Origin: Sphingomonas gellani
Lineage (GTDB): Bacteria > Pseudomonadota > Alphaproteobacteria > Sphingomonadales > Sphingomonadaceae
Length of the DNA stretch: 64,000 bases
Direction of reading: 5' to 3'
Assembly (NCBI RefSeq): GCF_900110035.1
Contig: NZ_FOCF01000001.1
Location: 310,001-374,000, forward strand
Shown: piece by piece, positions 1 to 8,751 of the stretch
Position numbering within the stretch: the stretch's first letter is position 1
Layout: every line of letters begins with the position of its first letter
Notes under the pieces: generated by a model
The model's input: the letters and a program-made list of their open reading frames with translations, nothing else
What the model was told of the DNA's origin: nothing
The model's database searches: none
Translations under genes and position numbers: made by a program

Positions 1-442
1 CCTCATCCAGCGAACGCGTGACCAGCGTCGGCGGCATGAAACGGGCATAGTCGAGGACGAAGACCTTTTCCGGCGCATTGCGGACGGAGGCGGGATCGTT
101 GACCACCAGCGTCCGGTCGGCGATCCGCTCCAGCAGATGGGTCGCTGTGATGTAGCCCAAGTCGAAGGGTGGGTCCTGACGCATCAGCACCACGTCCGCG
201 TCCTCACCCAGATCGAGCGACACGGTATCGCCGAACCGGAAATGCGCGCCCTCCACCCGCTCGACCGTGACGGGATGAGCCTTCGCCCACACGCGTCCGT
301 CGCTGTAGTTCAGATCCTCGGCCAGATAATGGAACAGGCGATGACCCCGCGCTTGCGCCGACAGCATCAATGCGAAGGTCGAATCGCCCGCGATGTTGAT
401 CGTGGCGAGCGGGTCCATCTGGACGGCGACGGAAAGGGTCAT
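1..442 (-). CDS. gshB: Glutathione synthetase, N-terminal part (runs off the window)
   Basis: Makes glutathione by joining gamma-glutamylcysteine and glycine with ATP, in the cytoplasm. Only the first ~147 codons are present, read from the ATG at 442 leftwards to the window edge. The N-terminus reads MTLSVAVQMDPLATINIAGD, followed by STFALML, LMRQDPPFD and NDPASVRNAPEK. These are the family's usual signatures in the first half of prokaryotic GshB, and the pre-ATP-grasp region is intact. It is last in a minus-strand run rsmI-yraN-gshB, 135 bp after yraN; that gap holds nothing I recognise. The order yraN then gshB is, as I recall, common in Sphingomonadales. The ATP-grasp catalytic half lies outside the window, so integrity cannot be judged. 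Confidence 0.93.
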   Translation of the reverse strand, partial: MTLSVAVQMDPLATINIAGDSTFALMLSAQARGHRLFHYLAEDLNYSDGRVWAKAHPVTVERVEGAHFRFGDTVSLDLGEDADVVLMRQDPPFDLGYITATHLLERIADRTLVVNDPASVRNAPEKVFVLDYARFMPPTLVTRSLDE

Positions 443-577
443 GCGTGTTCCCTGGGATGCTGGCGTAACGGGCGGATAACGGCCGGCGGCCGCTTCATGT
501 CCGGCGTGGGAGCGCGAATCGCGTCATCGTGTTCATCTAGGCTGTCGTTCCCCGGCAGGACAGCCTGCGCGCCGCGC

Positions 578-964
578 TCATCCGATCCAGGCGTTCTCGA
601 TGTGGCGCGGCCGGGTGCCCGGGGCGAGCAGAACCACGTCGACGCGGATGTCGTCGCCCGGTCCGGCATAGACGGGCATCAGCACCTCCGCCGCCGCCGC
701 CACGCGCGCGAGGCGACCATGATCGATGGCGAAGTCCAGCTCGGCGGCGGTAGCGCGGGTCTTGACCTCCACGAACGCGACCAGGTTGCCACGCCGGGCG
801 ACCAGGTCGACCTCGCCAGCAGGAGTGCGGACCCGGCGATCAAGGATGCGCCAGCCCTTCAGCCGCAGCCACCATCCGGCCAGCCGCTCTCCGCGACGCC
901 CGGCCTCCTCCGCTGCCAGCCGGCTCTGGCGCGAGCGGGGTTGTCGGGGTGAGGCGGTGCGCAT
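578..964 (-). CDS. yraN: YraN family (UPF0102) nuclease-like protein
   Basis: A 128-residue member of the UPF0102/YraN family, which has a restriction-endonuclease-like fold; its exact substrate is not established. The visible core is GRRGERLAGWWLRLKGWRIL, then GEVDLVARRGNLVAFVEVKT, the E-x-D...E-V-K pattern expected of this fold (roughly residues 50-69). Length matches the family (about 115-130). It lies between rsmI and gshB on the same strand. The rsmI/lpoA/yraN neighbourhood is also seen in Escherichia coli, which supports the assignment. The ATG at 964 gives a basic N-terminus rich in Arg; a somewhat later start is possible. Confidence 0.9.
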   Translation of the reverse strand: MRTASPRQPRSRQSRLAAEEAGRRGERLAGWWLRLKGWRILDRRVRTPAGEVDLVARRGNLVAFVEVKTRATAAELDFAIDHGRLARVAAAAEVLMPVYAGPGDDIRVDVVLLAPGTRPRHIENAWIG

Positions 965-1172
965 GCTGTCGGCGTGCCGGAACCTGCGCTTTCGCGCAAG
1001 GCTATGCCTGATCGGCAGAGCAACCCGCCTCAGAGGGCTGGAGCCAAGCGGCTAAGTCAACGTGAGGGCTATCAGCCTGCTAAGCGACGATTATGCTGCC
1101 TGCCGATTGCTGCGAGCACGCCGGGCTCAGCATTGGCATCAGTCATCTTGCCGCAATACCTTGTTCAACCGC
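965..1172. other. 208-bp gap between rsmI and yraN, no gene recognised
   Basis: No convincing ORF or known RNA gene. It contains short inverted repeats, for example TGCGC-TTTC-GCGCA near 989-1003 and GGCTATCAGCC near 1068-1078. It separates two genes that otherwise look like one minus-strand transcript, so it may hold a processing site, a terminator or an internal promoter. I see no T-run after the hairpins. Confidence 0.4.
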
Positions 1173-2027
1173 TCAGTCCGATGCGGCGGCCTTCATCTCC
1201 AGCGCGCGGGCGTAGAGCGCCTTGCGATCCAGCCCGAGCCGTTTGGCGACGTCGCCTGCGGCCTTGGAGGCGGGGAGGCGGGTAAGCGCTTCGGCGAGCG
1301 CGGCATCGGCGTCCTCCATGCTGGCCGGCGCCGGATCGCCCGGTGGTGCGACGACGATGACGATCTCGCCCTTGGGCGGGGCGTTTTCATACCTGGCGGC
1401 CAGGGCGGACAGGGTGCCGGTCACGGCCTCCTCGAAACGCTTGGTGATCTCCCGCGTCACCGCCGCCTCGCGGTCGCCTAGCCCCGTCGCCAGGGCGGAC
1501 AGGCAGGCGGACAGGCGCGGACCCGATTCGTACAAGACCAGCGTGGCGCGCACCGTCGCCACCTCCGCCACCGCGTCGGCGCGCGCCTTTTCCTTGGCCG
1601 GCAGAAAGCCCATGAACAGGAAGCGGTCGGTGGGCAGGCCGGCCAGCGTCAGCGCGGCGACCGCGGCACAAGGGCCAGGGATCGTCACCACCATATGCCC
1701 TGCCGCCCGTGCATCCCGGACCAGCTTGTAACCGGGGTCGGAGATCAGGGGCGTGCCGGCGTCGGATACGAGCGCCACCGCCTCGGTCGCCAGGCGTGCG
1801 AGAAGCGCGGGGCGCACCTGATCGGCATTGTGGTCGTGATAGGGCTGCATGGGGCGCTTCACCCCGATGTGGCGCAACAGGCCGGCGGTGACGCGGCTGT
1901 CCTCCACCGCCAGCAGGTCGGCTCTCGACAGGATATCGGCGGCACGCGGCGACAGGTCGCCGAGATTGCCGATCGGCGTCGCAACGATGTACAGGCCGGG
2001 ATCAAGGGGAATCATGGGTATGGTCAT
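1173..2027 (-). CDS. rsmI: 16S rRNA (cytidine-1402 2'-O)-methyltransferase RsmI
   Basis: Methylates the 2'-OH of C1402 in the ribosomal P site of 16S rRNA using SAM. The 284-aa product has the tetrapyrrole-methylase fold: GLYIVATPIGNLGDLSPRA near the N-terminus, AVEDSRVTAGLLRHIG, LVSDAGTPLISDPGYKLVR, and IPGPCAAVAALTLAGLPTD, all canonical RsmI blocks. The C-terminus carries the small helical extension typical of the family. The annotated ATG at 2027 overlaps by 2 bp the ATG of the divergent lipoprotein gene at 2026. An internal ATG at 2015 (MIPLDPGLYIVA) would also fit family alignments and would remove the overlap. Likely co-transcribed with yraN and gshB. Confidence 0.96.
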   Translation of the reverse strand: MTIPMIPLDPGLYIVATPIGNLGDLSPRAADILSRADLLAVEDSRVTAGLLRHIGVKRPMQPYHDHNADQVRPALLARLATEAVALVSDAGTPLISDPGYKLVRDARAAGHMVVTIPGPCAAVAALTLAGLPTDRFLFMGFLPAKEKARADAVAEVATVRATLVLYESGPRLSACLSALATGLGDREAAVTREITKRFEEAVTGTLSALAARYENAPPKGEIVIVVAPPGDPAPASMEDADAALAEALTRLPASKAAGDVAKRLGLDRKALYARALEMKAAASD

Positions 2028-3237
2028 GGCAGAGCCGAACGGCGGGACGCAACGGGCCGCAACGCGCGGCGGGCGCTGGCGGCGCTGGACGGCATTGGCG
2101 GCCGCGTGCCTGCTGGGCGCGTGTCAGACGCTGGTCCCGCGCGGGCCGGTCGAGGCGCCGACGACGCAGCGGCCGAGCGCCGGTCGCCCCGCCGAGCGCC
2201 CACAGCCGGGTGTCGAGCCGGGCATCCCGAACGATGTCGCACGCCACCGGATCGCGTTGCTGGTGCCTCTGTCGGGCAGCAATGCGGGCGTGGGTCAGTC
2301 GATCGCGAACGCCACCATGCTCGCGGCGCTGGACACGGGCAGCGACCAGTTGCGCATCACCAATTACGACACGGCGAGCGGCGCGGCGGCGGCGGCGCAG
2401 CGGGCGATCGCCGATGGGGCGCAGTTGATCCTGGGGCCGTTGCTGGCCGAGGATGTGCGCGCGGCGTTGCCGGTGGCACGTGCGGCGGGTGTACCCCTGC
2501 TCAGCTTTTCCAACGACACGGGCGTGGCCGGCAACGGCGCGTACCTGATGGGCTATGCACCGGCCCAGTCGATCGCGCGGGTGGTGGATTACGCCAAGGG
2601 GCGCGGCGTCACCAGCTTTGCCGGGCTGGTCCCGAACGGCTTGTACGGAGAGCGCGCGTCGACAGCGTTCCTGCGCGCCGTGGAGGAAGCGGGCGGCCAG
2701 GTGAACTCGCTCCAGACCTATGCGCGGGGTACGATCCCGGCTGCGGTCGCGCGCCTGAACGCGAAGGCACCCTATGGCGCGGTGCTGGTGGCGGATTCCG
2801 GCGCGACGGCTGCCGCTTCGGCTGCGGGCGTGCGGCGGGCCAGCCCCGGCGTGCATCTGCTCGGCACCGAATTGTGGAACTCCGAAGCGTCGATCGGCGG
2901 CCGCACGGCGCTGAACGGTGCATGGTTCGCCAGCGTGTCGGACGATCTGTACCGGCAATATGCCACCAAATACCGCGCGCGCTTCGGCACCGCGCCGTAC
3001 CGCCTGTCCAGCCTGGGTTATGACGCGGTGCTGCTGACCGTCCGGATCGCGCGGGACTGGCCGATCAACCGCCCGTTCCCCGAAGCGCGGCTGCGCGATC
3101 CGGGCGGCTTTGCGGGGATCGATGGCGCGTTCCGCTTCGGCCGGGACAGCGTGGCCGAACGCGCGCTGGAGGTGCAGGAGATTCGCGGCGGCAGCGTCGT
3201 CGTGGTCTCTCCCGCGCCGGGCGGCTTCACGCGCTGA
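2026..3237 (+). CDS. LpoA-like penicillin-binding protein activator, lipoprotein
   Basis: Outer-membrane lipoprotein of the COG3107 / periplasmic-binding-protein type-1 (Peripla_BP_6) family. The E. coli relative LpoA stimulates PBP1a. The 403-aa product starts with a basic stretch and the lipobox LLGAC (Cys about residue 29), then a Pro-rich linker, then the binding-protein fold beginning RIALLVPLSGSNAGVGQSIA. GPLLAEDVRAALPVA and PLLSFSNDTGVAG are typical of the fold. It lacks the extra N-terminal TPR-like domain of E. coli LpoA, so the PBP partner is inference. I chose ATG 2026 because it puts the signal peptide at the N-terminus; an earlier in-frame start at 1849 would place it 60 residues in. 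Divergent from rsmI as in enterobacteria; the 3' end overlaps hemW by 11 bp. Confidence 0.85.
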   Translation: MAEPNGGTQRAATRGGRWRRWTALAAACLLGACQTLVPRGPVEAPTTQRPSAGRPAERPQPGVEPGIPNDVARHRIALLVPLSGSNAGVGQSIANATMLAALDTGSDQLRITNYDTASGAAAAAQRAIADGAQLILGPLLAEDVRAALPVARAAGVPLLSFSNDTGVAGNGAYLMGYAPAQSIARVVDYAKGRGVTSFAGLVPNGLYGERASTAFLRAVEEAGGQVNSLQTYARGTIPAAVARLNAKAPYGAVLVADSGATAAASAAGVRRASPGVHLLGTELWNSEASIGGRTALNGAWFASVSDDLYRQYATKYRARFGTAPYRLSSLGYDAVLLTVRIARDWPINRPFPEARLRDPGGFAGIDGAFRFGRDSVAERALEVQEIRGGSVVVVSPAPGGFTR

Positions 3238-4399
3238 CCGGCGCCTCAGCGACCAGCATCGGCAGGATCGCGTCCAGCAACAAGGCGCCGGCCTCCGTGA
3301 CACGGAGCCGGTCGCCCTCCCTCGCGACGAAGCCCTGAGCCGACAAGGTTTCGAGCGCGCGCGCGTCGATCGGCGCTTCGCCGCCCGCTAGTGACCCGAC
3401 GCGGGCCAGCGACACGCCCTCCGACAGGCGCAGGCCCATCACCAGCGCCTCCGTCGCGCGGGTCGCGGGGGACAGCGGCTCCTCCACCTCGATGCCGTGG
3501 CCGTTGCGGTCGACCGCCGCCAGCCAGTTCTCCGGCTTCTTGCGCCGCACCGTGGCCAGGCGTCCGCGCCGGCCATGTGCGCCCGGACCGATGCCGGCAT
3601 AATCGCCGTACCGCCAATAGGTCAGGTTGTGCCGGCTCTCCGCCCCCGGTTGGGCATGGTTCGACGTCTCATAGGCCGGCAGGCCGGCGGCGGCGGTCAT
3701 CGCCCTTGTCGCCTCGAACAAATCGGCGGCGGCATCGCCATCGGGGATGTGCAGCCGCCCAGCCGCTGCGTCGGTGGCGAAGCGCGTGCCCGGTTCGATG
3801 GTGAGTTGATACAGCGACAGATGCTCGGTGCCAAAGGACAGGGCGCGGGTCAGCTCCGCCTGCCATGCCGGCAGCGATTGATCCGGGCGGGCGTAGATGA
3901 AGTCGAGCGAGACGCGGGCGAAGTTCTCCTGCGCGACGCGAATCGCGGACAGCGCCTCCGCTGCGTCATGCGCGCGGCCGAGGAAGCGCAGGGCTTCGTC
4001 GTCCAGCGCCTGGATGCCCAGCGAGACGCGGTTCACCCCTGCCGCCGCAATGTCCGCGAAGCGCGCCGCCTCCACCGAGGAAGGGTTGGCCTCCAGCGTG
4101 ATCTCTACCCCTGGATCGAATCCCCAGGCCCGCTCCGCCGCGTCCAGCACGGCGGCGACGGTGGCTGGCGGCATCAGTGACGGCGTACCGCCGCCGAAGA
4201 ACACCGACCCGATCCGCCGCCCCGGCAGCATCGCTGCCTCATGCGCGAGGTCCGCAAGCAAGGCGTCGCGCCAGCGGTCCTGGTCGACCTGCGCGCGAAC
4301 ATGGCTGTTGAAATCGCAATAAGGGCATTTGGCGACGCAGAACGGCCAGTGCACGTACAGGGCAAGGGGCTCGTCGGTCGTCGGTAAAAAGGCGTTCAT
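3227..4399 (-). CDS. hemW: Radical SAM heme chaperone HemW
   Basis: HemW binds a 4Fe-4S cluster and SAM and delivers heme to apoproteins. It was long mis-annotated as oxygen-independent coproporphyrinogen oxidase. The 390-aa product opens PLALYVHWPFCVAKCPYCDF, with the radical-SAM cysteines at about residues 21, 25 and 28. FFGGGTPSLM, ITLEANPSS and RVSLGIQALDD follow, and a HemW C-terminal domain closes it. It lacks the N-terminal extension of HemN, favouring HemW. In many alphaproteobacteria hemW follows rph-rdgB directly; here two plus-strand genes separate them. Its start lies only 23 bp from the CAP-domain gene start on the other strand. Confidence 0.95.
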   Translation of the reverse strand: MNAFLPTTDEPLALYVHWPFCVAKCPYCDFNSHVRAQVDQDRWRDALLADLAHEAAMLPGRRIGSVFFGGGTPSLMPPATVAAVLDAAERAWGFDPGVEITLEANPSSVEAARFADIAAAGVNRVSLGIQALDDEALRFLGRAHDAAEALSAIRVAQENFARVSLDFIYARPDQSLPAWQAELTRALSFGTEHLSLYQLTIEPGTRFATDAAAGRLHIPDGDAAADLFEATRAMTAAAGLPAYETSNHAQPGAESRHNLTYWRYGDYAGIGPGAHGRRGRLATVRRKKPENWLAAVDRNGHGIEVEEPLSPATRATEALVMGLRLSEGVSLARVGSLAGGEAPIDARALETLSAQGFVAREGDRLRVTEAGALLLDAILPMLVAEAPVSA

Positions 4400-4422
4400 G
4401 ATTTCGACCTATGGGTGGTCGC

Positions 4423-4977
4423 ATGTCGAAACGCCACCTGGCCTTGATCGCCGCCGTGCTGCTGATCGCATGCGAGGACGCGCCGACGCGGGTTGTGGAG
4501 CCCTGGCCCGACGCCAGGCCGGTGCAGCGTGGCGAGCCGTTCATGCAACAGGCGTTGCTGGCCGCTCATAACCGCGCACGTCAGGAAGTCGGCGTCCAGC
4601 CGCTCAGCTGGGACGATCGTCTGGCAGCCCATGCGCTCTCCTATGCACAGGCATTGGCGCGCACCGGCCGGTTCGAACATGCGGTGCAGTCGGTCGGGCC
4701 CGATCAGGAGGGCGAGAATTTGTGGACCGGCACGCACGACGCTTATGGATATGACGAGATGATCAACTATTGGTCCGGTGAGCGCGCGCAGTACGTCAAC
4801 GCCGCGGTTCCCGCGATCAGCCGGGCCGGCAACTGGCATGCGACCGCACATTACAGCCAGATCGTCTGGCGCGGCAGTTCGCGGGTTGGATGTGCCGTGG
4901 CGAGCAACCGGACCGATGATTTTCTGGTGTGTCGTTACTGGCCGGCGGGTAATGTCGTGGGCGTGCGCGCGTTCTGA
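4423..4977 (+). CDS. CAP (SCP/PR-1) domain lipoprotein
   Basis: Predicted exported lipoprotein with one CAP domain. The N-terminus MSKRHLALIAAVLLIAC gives a lipobox (LIAC). The domain shows LLAAHNRARQEVGV, LSWDDRLAAHALSYA, GENLWTG, and the signature HYSQIVWRGSSRVGCA, with the two His and Glu of the CAP cavity present. A Cys pair (GCA and VCRYW) could form a disulfide. Bacterial CAP proteins are secreted, and their biochemical role is mostly unknown. I use ATG 4423; an in-frame start at 4411 adds four residues. It sits divergent to hemW with almost no room for separate promoters, and is followed 61 bp later by another secreted protein. Confidence 0.85.
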   Translation: MSKRHLALIAAVLLIACEDAPTRVVEPWPDARPVQRGEPFMQQALLAAHNRARQEVGVQPLSWDDRLAAHALSYAQALARTGRFEHAVQSVGPDQEGENLWTGTHDAYGYDEMINYWSGERAQYVNAAVPAISRAGNWHATAHYSQIVWRGSSRVGCAVASNRTDDFLVCRYWPAGNVVGVRAF

Positions 4978-5038
4978 CGTGACAACGCCGCGTTAAGCCG
5001 GATCGGTAGGTGCACACCGATCGAGCGGAGGATCGGCA

Positions 5039-5737
5039 ATGACGCGTCTATGGCCCTCTCTGTTGCTGCTCGCGCTGGCGCAACCAGCCTTTGCACAGAC
5101 TGCGCCCTTTTACGGTCCGGCCAAGCGTTGGCACGGTGTCGGTTACAAGTTCGGCTACGAGGATCGGTTCGACAAGGACGGGTCCTGGCGGGTCGACGCG
5201 GCCGTGCGGACCGGCGATGCCGCGGCTGTCGCCATCCATCGCATGGCCGAGCGGGCGCGCGAGCAGGGGTACGCCTATGTCTATCTGCTGGGCGGCCGGA
5301 CCATCCGCGCGCGCGGCATCAATCAGGCGTTCGTGTACGCGGTGCCCAGCCATGCCGCGACCCCGCCGGTCGCCTGCCCGCCACGCTTCGTCAAAAGCTG
5401 TTACATGGCGAGTGTCGACCGCCTGCTGGCGGCACTGCGCGGCGTCGACGGTACGCAGCCGGGCGTGCAGGTGCCCCATGCGAGGGACGGCGTCGGGCGG
5501 GCCGTCTATCAGTCGCCCTATGGCCTGGGTAGGATCGGCACGGCCGAACAGCGGCAGGGCACTGGCGGCAGCGTCATGACCGACGTTCTGCCGATTCGTC
5601 GGGTCGTGACGGCTTCGTTGCCGCCGACCCAAGCGCCCGCTGAAACCGCCGCGCAACAGCGCTTCGCCCGCGCCTTGAAGGCCAATCAGCCGGTCAGGGG
5701 TCGCGACGCCAAGCTGGGCTGGACGATCAGCGACTGA
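5039..5737 (+). CDS. Secreted protein of unknown function
   Basis: 232 aa with a clear Sec signal peptide (LLLLALAQPAFAQ, cleavage after AFA about residue 18-19). The mature part begins APFYGPAKRWHGVGYKFGYE and continues DGSWRVDAAVRTGDAAAVA, then a helix RMAERAREQGYAYVYLL. This short beta-alpha unit reminds me of CC0125/CC1285-type lipoprotein domains, but I only judge by eye. One disulfide is possible between the Cys in PVACPPRF and VKSCYM. The C-terminal ~90 residues look poorly structured. A GGAGGAT ribosome site lies just upstream (GAGCGGAGGATCGGCAATG). It follows the CAP lipoprotein on the same strand and may share its transcript. Confidence 0.65.
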   Translation: MTRLWPSLLLLALAQPAFAQTAPFYGPAKRWHGVGYKFGYEDRFDKDGSWRVDAAVRTGDAAAVAIHRMAERAREQGYAYVYLLGGRTIRARGINQAFVYAVPSHAATPPVACPPRFVKSCYMASVDRLLAALRGVDGTQPGVQVPHARDGVGRAVYQSPYGLGRIGTAEQRQGTGGSVMTDVLPIRRVVTASLPPTQAPAETAAQQRFARALKANQPVRGRDAKLGWTISD

Positions 5738-5753
5738 GCCGAAGAGGCGCCGA

Positions 5754-6389
5754 TCAGAAGACCGCCGAGACCAGCTGGCGGAACGCGTCGGCACGGTGGC
5801 TGATCGCGTGCTTTTCGGCCGGGTCCAGCTCGGCATAGCTGCGCTCGTGACCGTGCGGTACGAAGACGGGGTCGTACCCGAAACCGACCGTGCCGCGCGG
5901 CGGCCAGGTCAGCCGCCCCTCGGCACGCCCCTCGAACCACTCGACGTGACCATCGGGCCAGGCGAGCGCCAGGACGCAAACGAAATGCGCGTCGCGGCTG
6001 GCGTCGGGACCCTTGGTCGACAGGGCGTCCTCCACCTTCTGCATCGCCAGGTTCCAGTCGCGCCCGTTCGGGGTTTCCGCCCAGTTCGCGGTGTACACGC
6101 CCGGGTCGCCGTTTAGCGCGTCGACGCACAGGCCGCTGTCGTCGGCCAGGGCGGGCAGCCCCGACAGGTCTGCGGCCTGCATCGCCTTCAATTCTGCATT
6201 CGCGACGAAGGTGGTGCCCGTTTCCTCCGGCTCCGGCAGGTCCAGCTCCGCCGCCGACACCGCGTCGATGCCATAGGGGGCGAGCAGGTCGCGAATCTCG
6301 CGCACCTTGCCGGCATTGTGGCTGGCGATCACCAGCCTGCCGGGTTTCAGCTTGCGGATCGCCTGGCGTCCTTCGTCGCGCACGCTCAT
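5754..6389 (-). CDS. rdgB: XTP/dITP pyrophosphatase RdgB
   Basis: Hydrolyses non-canonical purine triphosphates (XTP, dITP, ITP) to monophosphates, cleaning the nucleotide pool. 211 aa of the HAM1/Maf-like fold. [19 protein letters not shown] is the nucleotide-binding block, [20 protein letters not shown] the metal/catalytic block, and [13 protein letters not shown] plus [11 protein letters not shown] the base-recognition blocks. It overlaps the end of rph by 4 bp (ATGA), so the two are translationally coupled. The downstream partner hemW is separated by two genes on the other strand. Confidence 0.96.
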   Translation of the reverse strand: MSVRDEGRQAIRKLKPGRLVIASHNAGKVREIRDLLAPYGIDAVSAAELDLPEPEETGTTFVANAELKAMQAADLSGLPALADDSGLCVDALNGDPGVYTANWAETPNGRDWNLAMQKVEDALSTKGPDASRDAHFVCVLALAWPDGHVEWFEGRAEGRLTWPPRGTVGFGYDPVFVPHGHERSYAELDPAEKHAISHRADAFRQLVSAVF

Positions 6390-7102
6390 CGCCCGACCGC
6401 CAGATCCTGCGCGGCGAAGATCTCCGTCGCGCCCATGCGGGCAAGGCGCAGCAGGCGCAGCAGCGCCTCCTCGTCGTAGCAGGCACCCTCTGCGGTCGCC
6501 TGCACCTCTGCGAAGCGGCCATCCTCCAGCAACACGAAATTGCCGTCGGCGTGCGCGTTCGAATCCTCGTCGTAATCGAGGTCGAGCACGGGCGTGCCCT
6601 CATAGATGCCGCAGGACACGGCTGCGACCTTTTGCTGTAACGGATCGGTGGTCAGCTTGCCGTCGCGCATCAGACCATCGATCGCCATGCGCAGCGCCAC
6701 CCATGCGCCGGAGATGGAGGCCGTGCGCGTGCCGCCGTCCGCCTGGATCACGTCGCAATCCAGCGTGATCTGCCGCTCGCCGAGCAGCTTCAGGTCTGTC
6801 ACGGCGCGCAGCGATCGGCCGATCAGGCGCTGGATTTCCTGTGTCCGGCCCGATTGCTTACCCTTCGCCGCCTCGCGGCTGGAGCGGGTATGGGTGGCGC
6901 GGGGCAGCATGCCGTACTCGGCGGTGACCCAGCCCTCTCCCTTGCCGCGAAGAAAGGGTGGGACACGCTCCTCGACGGAGGCGGTGACCAGCACCTTCGT
7001 ATCGCCGAAGCCGATCAGAACCGATCCCTCCGCATGGCGGGTGAAGCGGGGTTCGATGGTGATCGCGCGCATCTGGTCGGGGGCGCGGCCGCTGGGGCGC
7101 AT
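6386..7102 (-). CDS. rph: Ribonuclease PH
   Basis: Phosphorolytic 3'-5' exoribonuclease that trims tRNA 3' ends. The 238-aa product from ATG 7102 begins [20 protein letters not shown], the family's standard N-terminus. The open frame extends upstream to 7261, but that part is low-complexity shadow. Core blocks: [55 protein letters not shown], and [20 protein letters not shown]. All match RNase PH, and the phosphate-site Arg residues are present. It is followed by rdgB with a 4-bp overlap, and a plus-strand lipoprotein gene starts 90 bp away on the other side. Confidence 0.96.
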   Translation of the reverse strand: MRPSGRAPDQMRAITIEPRFTRHAEGSVLIGFGDTKVLVTASVEERVPPFLRGKGEGWVTAEYGMLPRATHTRSSREAAKGKQSGRTQEIQRLIGRSLRAVTDLKLLGERQITLDCDVIQADGGTRTASISGAWVALRMAIDGLMRDGKLTTDPLQQKVAAVSCGIYEGTPVLDLDYDEDSNAHADGNFVLLEDGRFAEVQATAEGACYDEEALLRLLRLARMGATEIFAAQDLAVGR

Positions 7103-7192
7103 GATGTGTTCCTTTCCGTTCAGGTTCGCGGCCCTAGACGGGTCGGCACGGCCACGCCAGAGGCGAGGCGCGACGGAACAGGGAGACCGGGA

Positions 7193-7675
7193 ATGCGGAT
7201 GGCGACGGCAGCATGGGCGATGCTGGGCATGGCAGGGGCGCTGGCAGGATGCGCGCACCACCGCGTGCCGCGCGGCGGCGAGACGATCAGCTATGCGACC
7301 GCGATGTGCTTCGGCACCTGCCCGGTCTACACCGTGACCGTGGGGCCGGACGGGCAGGGCGTCTTTAACGGCGAAAAATTCACTGCCGTGGCCGGTGAGC
7401 GCCGGTTCCAGGCGACTCCGGAACAGGTGCGGGCGTTCACTGCCGCGCTGGCGAAGGTGCGCACCGAGGGCGATCGCGAGATCACGCCCGGCAAGCCCGG
7501 CTGCACCGACTTCGCCACCGACATGCCGGGCGCGACCGTGCGGTGGCAGGGCGCGGGCGGGGTCAGCAGCCTGACGTTCAACTATGGCTGCGCCCGTGAC
7601 AACCGGCAGATCGCCGACGCGTTGCGCGCCGCGCCCGGTCTGCTCCCGATAGGTGACTTGGTGGGGAAGCGTTGA
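7193..7675 (+). CDS. DUF6438-type lipoprotein
   Basis: 160-aa predicted lipoprotein; [18 protein letters not shown] gives the lipobox LAGC. The mature part carries [19 protein letters not shown] followed by [10 protein letters not shown], the pattern I associate with DUF6438 domains (two Cys in CFGTCP). Two further Cys lie in GKPGCTDF and NYGCARD. Function unknown. I take the ATG at 7193; the open frame further upstream overlaps rph and is not credible. It lies 17 bp ahead of hrcA, close enough to be co-transcribed, but nothing in it suggests a heat-shock role. Confidence 0.7.
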   Translation: MRMATAAWAMLGMAGALAGCAHHRVPRGGETISYATAMCFGTCPVYTVTVGPDGQGVFNGEKFTAVAGERRFQATPEQVRAFTAALAKVRTEGDREITPGKPGCTDFATDMPGATVRWQGAGGVSSLTFNYGCARDNRQIADALRAAPGLLPIGDLVGKR

Positions 7676-7692
7676 GGCCCTAGATCACAGCC

Positions 7693-8751
7693 ATGGTCGT
7701 GCCGCCTATCACCGAACTGAACGACCGCGCCCGCGACATCTTCCGCGTGGTGGTCGACGCGTATCTGGCGACCGGCGGTCCGATCGGGTCCAAGACGATC
7801 GCGCAGCGCGCCGGGCTGAACCTGTCGCCCGCCTCCATCCGCGGCGTGATGCAGGAACTGGAGGAGCGTGGCCTGCTCGCGTCGCCGCATGCCAGTGCCG
7901 GGCGCATGCCGAGCGAACGTGGCCTGCGCCTGTTCGTCGACGGCATGATGCAGGTGGCGGAGCCCAGCGTCGAGGAGCGTGCCGCGATCGAGGCGCGGGC
8001 GAGCGGCGGTGGGCCGGTCGAGGAGGCGTTGGCCGCGACGACCGCCGCCCTGTCGGGATTGTCGGCCTGTGCCGGGCTGGTGCTGGTGCCAAAGCGCGAG
8101 GTGCGGCTGCGCCAGATCGGCTTCGTGCCCTTGTCCGCGACGCAGGCCTTGGCGGTGCTGGTCAGCGAGGACGGGTCGGTCGAGAACCGGGTGCTCGCCA
8201 TACCCGAAGGGTTGGGCGGATCGGCGCTGACGGAGGCCGGGAATTTCTTGTCAGCGACGGTGTCCGGCCTGACCCTGTCGGACGCCCGGCACCGGCTGGA
8301 ACGCGAGCTGTCCGACAGCCGCGCCGCGCTGGACGGCGCCGCGCGCGCGCTGGTCGAGCGTGGGCTGGCGGTGTGGAGCGAGGATGGCGAGCGGCGGCCC
8401 GTGTTGATCGTGCGCGGGCAGGGTCGGTTGATCGACGCGGCGGCAACGGCCGACCTTGAGCGGGTGCGCAGCCTGCTGGACGACCTGGAGGGGAAGCAGG
8501 AGATCGCCAGCCTGCTCGATTCGGCGCGGGCCGGCGATGCGACCCGCATCTTTATCGGCGCAGAGAACAAGCTGTTCGCGCTGTCCGGCTCTTCGGTGAT
8601 CGCGCGACCGTTTCGCGGGGTCGACGGTCGGGTGGTCGGCGTGGTGGGTGTGATCGGCCCGACGCGGTTGAACTATGCGCGGGTCGTGCCCATGGTGGAC
8701 TTCACCGCGGCAACGCTTGCCCGCTTCATGGGCGTACAGGGAAACACATGA
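7693..8751 (+). CDS. hrcA: Heat-inducible transcription repressor HrcA
   Basis: DNA-binding repressor of class I heat-shock genes that binds CIRCE inverted repeats and depends on GroEL for folding. 352 aa. The N-terminal winged helix contains ARDIFRVVVDAYLATGGPIG and LSPASIRGVMQELEERGLL, followed by SPHASAGRMPSERGLRLFVD. The C-terminal GAF-like dimerisation part ends VVGVIGPTRLNYARVVPMVD, a strong HrcA signature. It overlaps grpE by 4 bp, an hrcA-grpE arrangement common in alphaproteobacteria. I saw no CIRCE element in this window, so its target (probably groESL) must lie elsewhere. Confidence 0.96.
   Translation: MVVPPITELNDRARDIFRVVVDAYLATGGPIGSKTIAQRAGLNLSPASIRGVMQELEERGLLASPHASAGRMPSERGLRLFVDGMMQVAEPSVEERAAIEARASGGGPVEEALAATTAALSGLSACAGLVLVPKREVRLRQIGFVPLSATQALAVLVSEDGSVENRVLAIPEGLGGSALTEAGNFLSATVSGLTLSDARHRLERELSDSRAALDGAARALVERGLAVWSEDGERRPVLIVRGQGRLIDAAATADLERVRSLLDDLEGKQEIASLLDSARAGDATRIFIGAENKLFALSGSSVIARPFRGVDGRVVGVVGVIGPTRLNYARVVPMVDFTAATLARFMGVQGNT

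Noticed and set aside
1695-3023. Long plus-strand ORF (442 codons) overlapping rsmI and the LpoA-like gene
   Set aside because: Out-of-frame shadow; Gly/Arg-rich with no domain, and both overlapping genes are well supported.
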